This document shows, piece by piece, positions 60,638 to 64,000 of a DNA stretch of 64,000 nt. This DNA is from Margaritifera margaritifera (taxonomy: Eukaryota > Mollusca > Bivalvia > Unionida > Margaritiferidae), in NCBI GenBank assembly GCA_029931535.1, contig JAQPZY010001686.1, positions 9,769,001 through 9,833,000 on the forward strand, read 5' to 3'. The position numbers were made by a program, and so were the translations under genes. Position 1 is the stretch's first letter. Every line of letters begins with the position of its first letter. A model generated the notes under the pieces. The model made no database searches. It was not told the DNA's origin and saw only the letters and a program-made list of their open reading frames with translations.

Positions 60638-61676
60638 GTAATTTTTCTGTATTGGTGTTGAACTAATTTAATATATCATCTAAAATAGCAGGTTAATAGT
60701 AGGAATCATGGTGTTTCTTCACTTATTTGGTTGTTTTCATGCAGGAAACAAAAAAGCAGAGCTGTTTACTGCATATGATTTTATCATAGTTTCTACAGAA
60801 AATTCCATGAAAATACAGTCTACTGTTCAGTGTATTGATTTTTACAGGCAAAGTCTTTTTCTATAAAAATGCAACATCCCAGAGTTCTATTCACTCATTA
60901 CCTTTTTAACTCGGTCAGCAACAAGTTAAATAAAGCAGTGGGATTTATGATTACTCTCAGCAACAGAAATATTCCTAATAGAAATGAAGATATGCACAAA
61001 GAATTGTGATCTTTAATCAACCAATTCATGCACACTGATTGGTATAGAGGAGGAGGGGTAGAGCTTATCAGCAATGCTAGAAATAGGCACATACATACTT
61101 TCTGAGGTTCTTCAGAACTGCTAATGTTAGACTAGCTGGGTTTTTTTGGTGTTAGAATGACAAACTATGGACAGGTGGATACAATTAAAGACAGGTGGAT
61201 AAAATTTTGGACAGGACTTTGATAAACTTCAGATAATTATCTGTCACGGTAAACAGGTCTGACCTATCTGCTGAGGCATTTCAACATGGTAGATAAAGTA
61301 CTTAAATTAAGTTGAAATAGCTAGCTATGAATTTCTCCTTCAGATATGTTCCCTGATCACATTAACGTTAGGGATATAAGCCTGCTACCTCCCGAATCCA
61401 GCCATACTAAAAGATGAAAATTTGTCTTTTAAGTCTATATCATATAGACAAAGGGCAATAACTCTTGCTCATTACCTCCCCTTGCCACCACCAGGTGTCA
61501 CTAGGTTTTAAGCTTCCCTATTGTTCAGTCAACATTGTATGAAAAACCTCTCGTCAATCCAATGCCAATATCGATGTGAATTTTAACCATCTATCCAGAA
61601 TTTTGGATTTATAGTGTGTATTAATCATTCCTCTACAGGTGGTGTACATTAATTTTGCAATTTTTATAATATTTTC
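60638..61676 (+). other. Sos intron 12, before the retroelement: nothing recognised
   Basis: AT-rich intronic DNA. A small hairpin, GTCTATATCATATAGAC, lies near 61433. It could be flanking DNA of the retroelement that follows, but no terminal repeat pair is visible. Confidence 0.35.
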
Positions 61677-64000
61677 GTGACAATAGGCGAGCAAAGGAAA
61701 AGGGATCTTTTATGTCCAACCAGTATAGGAGGCAACCTTGCAAAGGAGGGGGCGAGAAAGCAAGTTTCTTCTCCTCCAAGCCTCCTAACTCTCGATGCAG
61801 ACCTACCAACCCCACTGCCCACAAAAAGCCTACCTACCGGTGGGAGCCAGACTCCTGCACTTCCAATCTTGTTGGATCAACCTGTTTCCTCAAAACGAAT
61901 TGGTGATTCATATAATTTTGGAGGGGCTTCGGCTTTCATTTATCCAACCCCTCCTCTTTCTTCCTCTCCCCTTCTAATGGACGTCAGATCGGAAGAAAGA
62001 CGATATTCTATAACAGGAGATACGGTCACTTCTCAACAAAAGCGCGGTGGAGACTGTGAGAAACACAATCTCCAGGGTTTTATTCAAGGCTTTTCCTTAT
62101 ACAAAAGGCCAAAGGCATGTTGAGGCCAATCATCAACCGGAGTCGCCTCAATCGATATATTCTTCAGCTTAAGATGAAGATGGCGAGATCGATACCACTC
62201 TCCATCAGAAGGGACAAGTATGCCATCAGTCTTGATCTGACCAATGCATATTTTTACATCCCTATCCACCCAGCATTGCAGAAATTTCTACGTTTTGCTT
62301 ACTGTGACAAGGTTTACCAGTTTCAAGTTCTCCCGGTAGGTCTAAACATCAACCCCAGGGTCTTTAACAAAATCATGGATTGTGTCGTCACCCTGTTTTG
62401 GTCGACTTCATCTTCAGTGACGGCGGCGTACTTAGATGACATCGTCCAGAAACATATGGTAAATTATATTCTTCTCAAGGGTAGGAATGATTTATCCCTT
62501 TTGAATCATCTCGGTTTTCTCGTGAACTGGGAAAAGTCCGACCATCATCCATCCCAGTGTTTTGTCCTCCTAGGTATGGAGTTTACCACCAATCTCAGTC
62601 TGTTATGACTTCCTCAAGTTCGTGTAATACCGATCATTGAACTCATTGAGTCTATTTCCAACAGCACTTGGATCTCAGTTCTTGCAACTCCTCAGATTAT
62701 TCAATGTGGCAGCAGACTTGATTTTGCTCGGCTGTCTTTTTATGTGCTCCTGATATATGACCTTGCTGGCTCAGTGGCGTCCATTTCCAGTCCCCTCGAT
62801 CAAAAGGTCAGGATCATGAATGAGGTACAATCATTTCTGTGTCAGTGGTGCAACCCTGGTTGGCTCATGACATGAATTCCTCTGGAGAAGCCCCAATTGG
62901 AAGAGACAGTATGTACTGATGCCAGTATGTACGGTTGGGAAGTCCACCTGTTGCCAGACTTCGATACAGTCAGCAGCACGTGGGAGCCAGGGGAACTGCC
63001 TCTCCACATCAACCTTCTTGGAATGAAGGCTGTCATCAATGCCTTTCACTTCTGGAAGGACCGATTCTCAGGGAAAACCGTCCTGATTATGTCAGACAAT
63101 TCGGTAGTGGTGACCTATCTCCTCAAACGGGGGCATCAAATCATTTGACCTGTATGTTCTGCTTTTGCAGTTTCTATGTTGGTGTGACCAACTCCATATC
63201 AACATACAAATCAGGCACATTTCCGGTAGACTCAGTGTCCTGGCTGACCCTCTATCCAGAAAGGGTTAAGTCATTCATATGGCATGGTCCCTTCATAAAT
63301 CAGTCTTTCCTTGGCTTTATGCACGTTGGGGGTGTCCGATGATCGATCTTTTTGCGACAAGGTGGAATCACAAGTTGCCCACCTTCATCTCTCCAGTTCC
63401 AGACCCAGAGGCTTGGGCTGTGGATGCACTATCGATCAGTTGGGAGAGGTTCTGGGTCTTGCCTACCCACCCCCAGTCTTCATACCAACAATAATACAGA
63501 AGTTGAGGGGTCAGAACTGCAAGATGGTTCTGATAGATCCTACCAGATGGGACAAGTCCTGGGTCACCGATCTACTTGATCTAGCAATAGATCTGCCCAG
63601 GAAGATTCCAGCCAAGCCAAATCTTCTCAAGCAACAGCGGTCACAGGTGTTCCACCCCTGCTCAGATCACCTTCTCCTTCACGCCTGGCTTTTGTCAGGA
63701 CAGCCTTGCAAGAGAAAGAATTTAGACCTCTGATTGTGGAAAGAATCGAGAGAGCAAGAAGGCCCTCCTCTCTGAAGGATTATGAAGGAAAGTGAAGTAT
63801 TTTCAGGGACTGGTTCCGAGTCAATAACATCATCCCTTTGAGTGCCTCGATCCCTTAACTGAAAGACTTTTTTCTCTGGCTCTATGAGGAGAAAAAGCAT
63901 GCCCCATTTACCATCAAAGGCTACCACTCCATGATATTGGACACATTGAGGCATCATGGCAGACGAGATATTGGTCATGATAAAGATATATCAGACATAC
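61677..64000 (+). mobile_element. DIRS-like (tyrosine-recombinase) retrotransposon, broken, running off the window
   Basis: Order on the + strand: a proline/serine-rich segment (61677-62100); reverse transcriptase (about 62117-62608) with RPIINRSRLNRYI, SLDLTNAYFYIPIHP, FQVLPVGLNI and an intact AYLDDI box near 62428-62445; RNase H (about 62880-63148) with TDASMYGWEV, HINLLGMKAV and MSDNSVVVTYL; the family-typical DLFATRWNHKLPTF segment near 63340-63390; and the start of a tyrosine recombinase N-terminal domain from about 63745 (DYEGK, FFLWLYEEKKHAPFTI). In-frame stops near 62607, 62872, 63794 and 63858 and frame changes near 63130 and 63270 show it is dead. It is less decayed than the remnant at 43.6 kb. 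Recombinase catalytic residues and terminal repeats, if present, lie outside the window. Confidence 0.88.

Overview
The window is animal nuclear DNA: AT-rich, with short exons in long GT-AG introns, and no operons. It carries the 5' half of one recognisable gene, son of sevenless (Sos, the Ras guanine-nucleotide exchange factor), on the + strand. The repeat content (DIRS-like retroelements, tRNA-derived SINEs, fold-back and hAT-type DNA elements, and elements built on ~160-bp tandem repeats like bivalve 'pearl' elements) suggests a lophotrochozoan, most probably a bivalve mollusc. That placement is an inference from style and needs a database search.

Layout. 1-3.8 kb: upstream AT-rich sequence with no gene seen and an (AT)n tract. 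3.8-5.55 kb: a fold-back-type DNA element. 5.7-6.45 kb: probable TATA-less Sos promoter and 5' UTR. 6,448-60,637: twelve Sos coding exons giving 552 codons plus two bases. They cover the N-terminal histone folds, the Dbl-homology domain and the pleckstrin-homology domain, and stop just after the PH domain. The Ras exchanger motif, Cdc25 domain and proline-rich tail must lie beyond the right edge. Intron 1 is 22.8 kb. Introns 1-8 are all phase 0.

The introns are packed with repeats. Short-unit arrays (35-54 bp units) sit at 12.5, 21.2, 25.8, 40.5, 47.1, 47.9, 51.2 and 57.2 kb. Older arrays with units of roughly 120-200 bp sit at 19.9, 21.6, 22.3, 24.2, 32.0, 33.5, 35.6, 49.1 and 55.2 kb. Four pearl-like elements, all in the same orientation, lie at 13.3, 48.6, 53.3 and 58.6 kb. 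Three copies of one tRNA-derived SINE have recognisable target-site duplications (28.6, 39.8, 59.1 kb), and a different tRNA-Thr-like SINE is at 26.0 kb. A MITE family made of two long hairpins inside TIRs occurs five times (12.35, 19.58, 27.45, 34.29, 46.56 kb). A hAT-type MITE with a perfect 8-bp duplication splits an antisense hAT-transposase-like pseudogene (30.1-31.3 kb). Two broken DIRS-like retrotransposons lie in Sos sense orientation (43.6-45.1 kb and 61.7 kb to the window end).

The most interesting structures are the double-hairpin MITE family, one copy of which ends inside its second hairpin exactly where a 42-bp minisatellite begins, and the nested insertions that give a relative age order for several element families.
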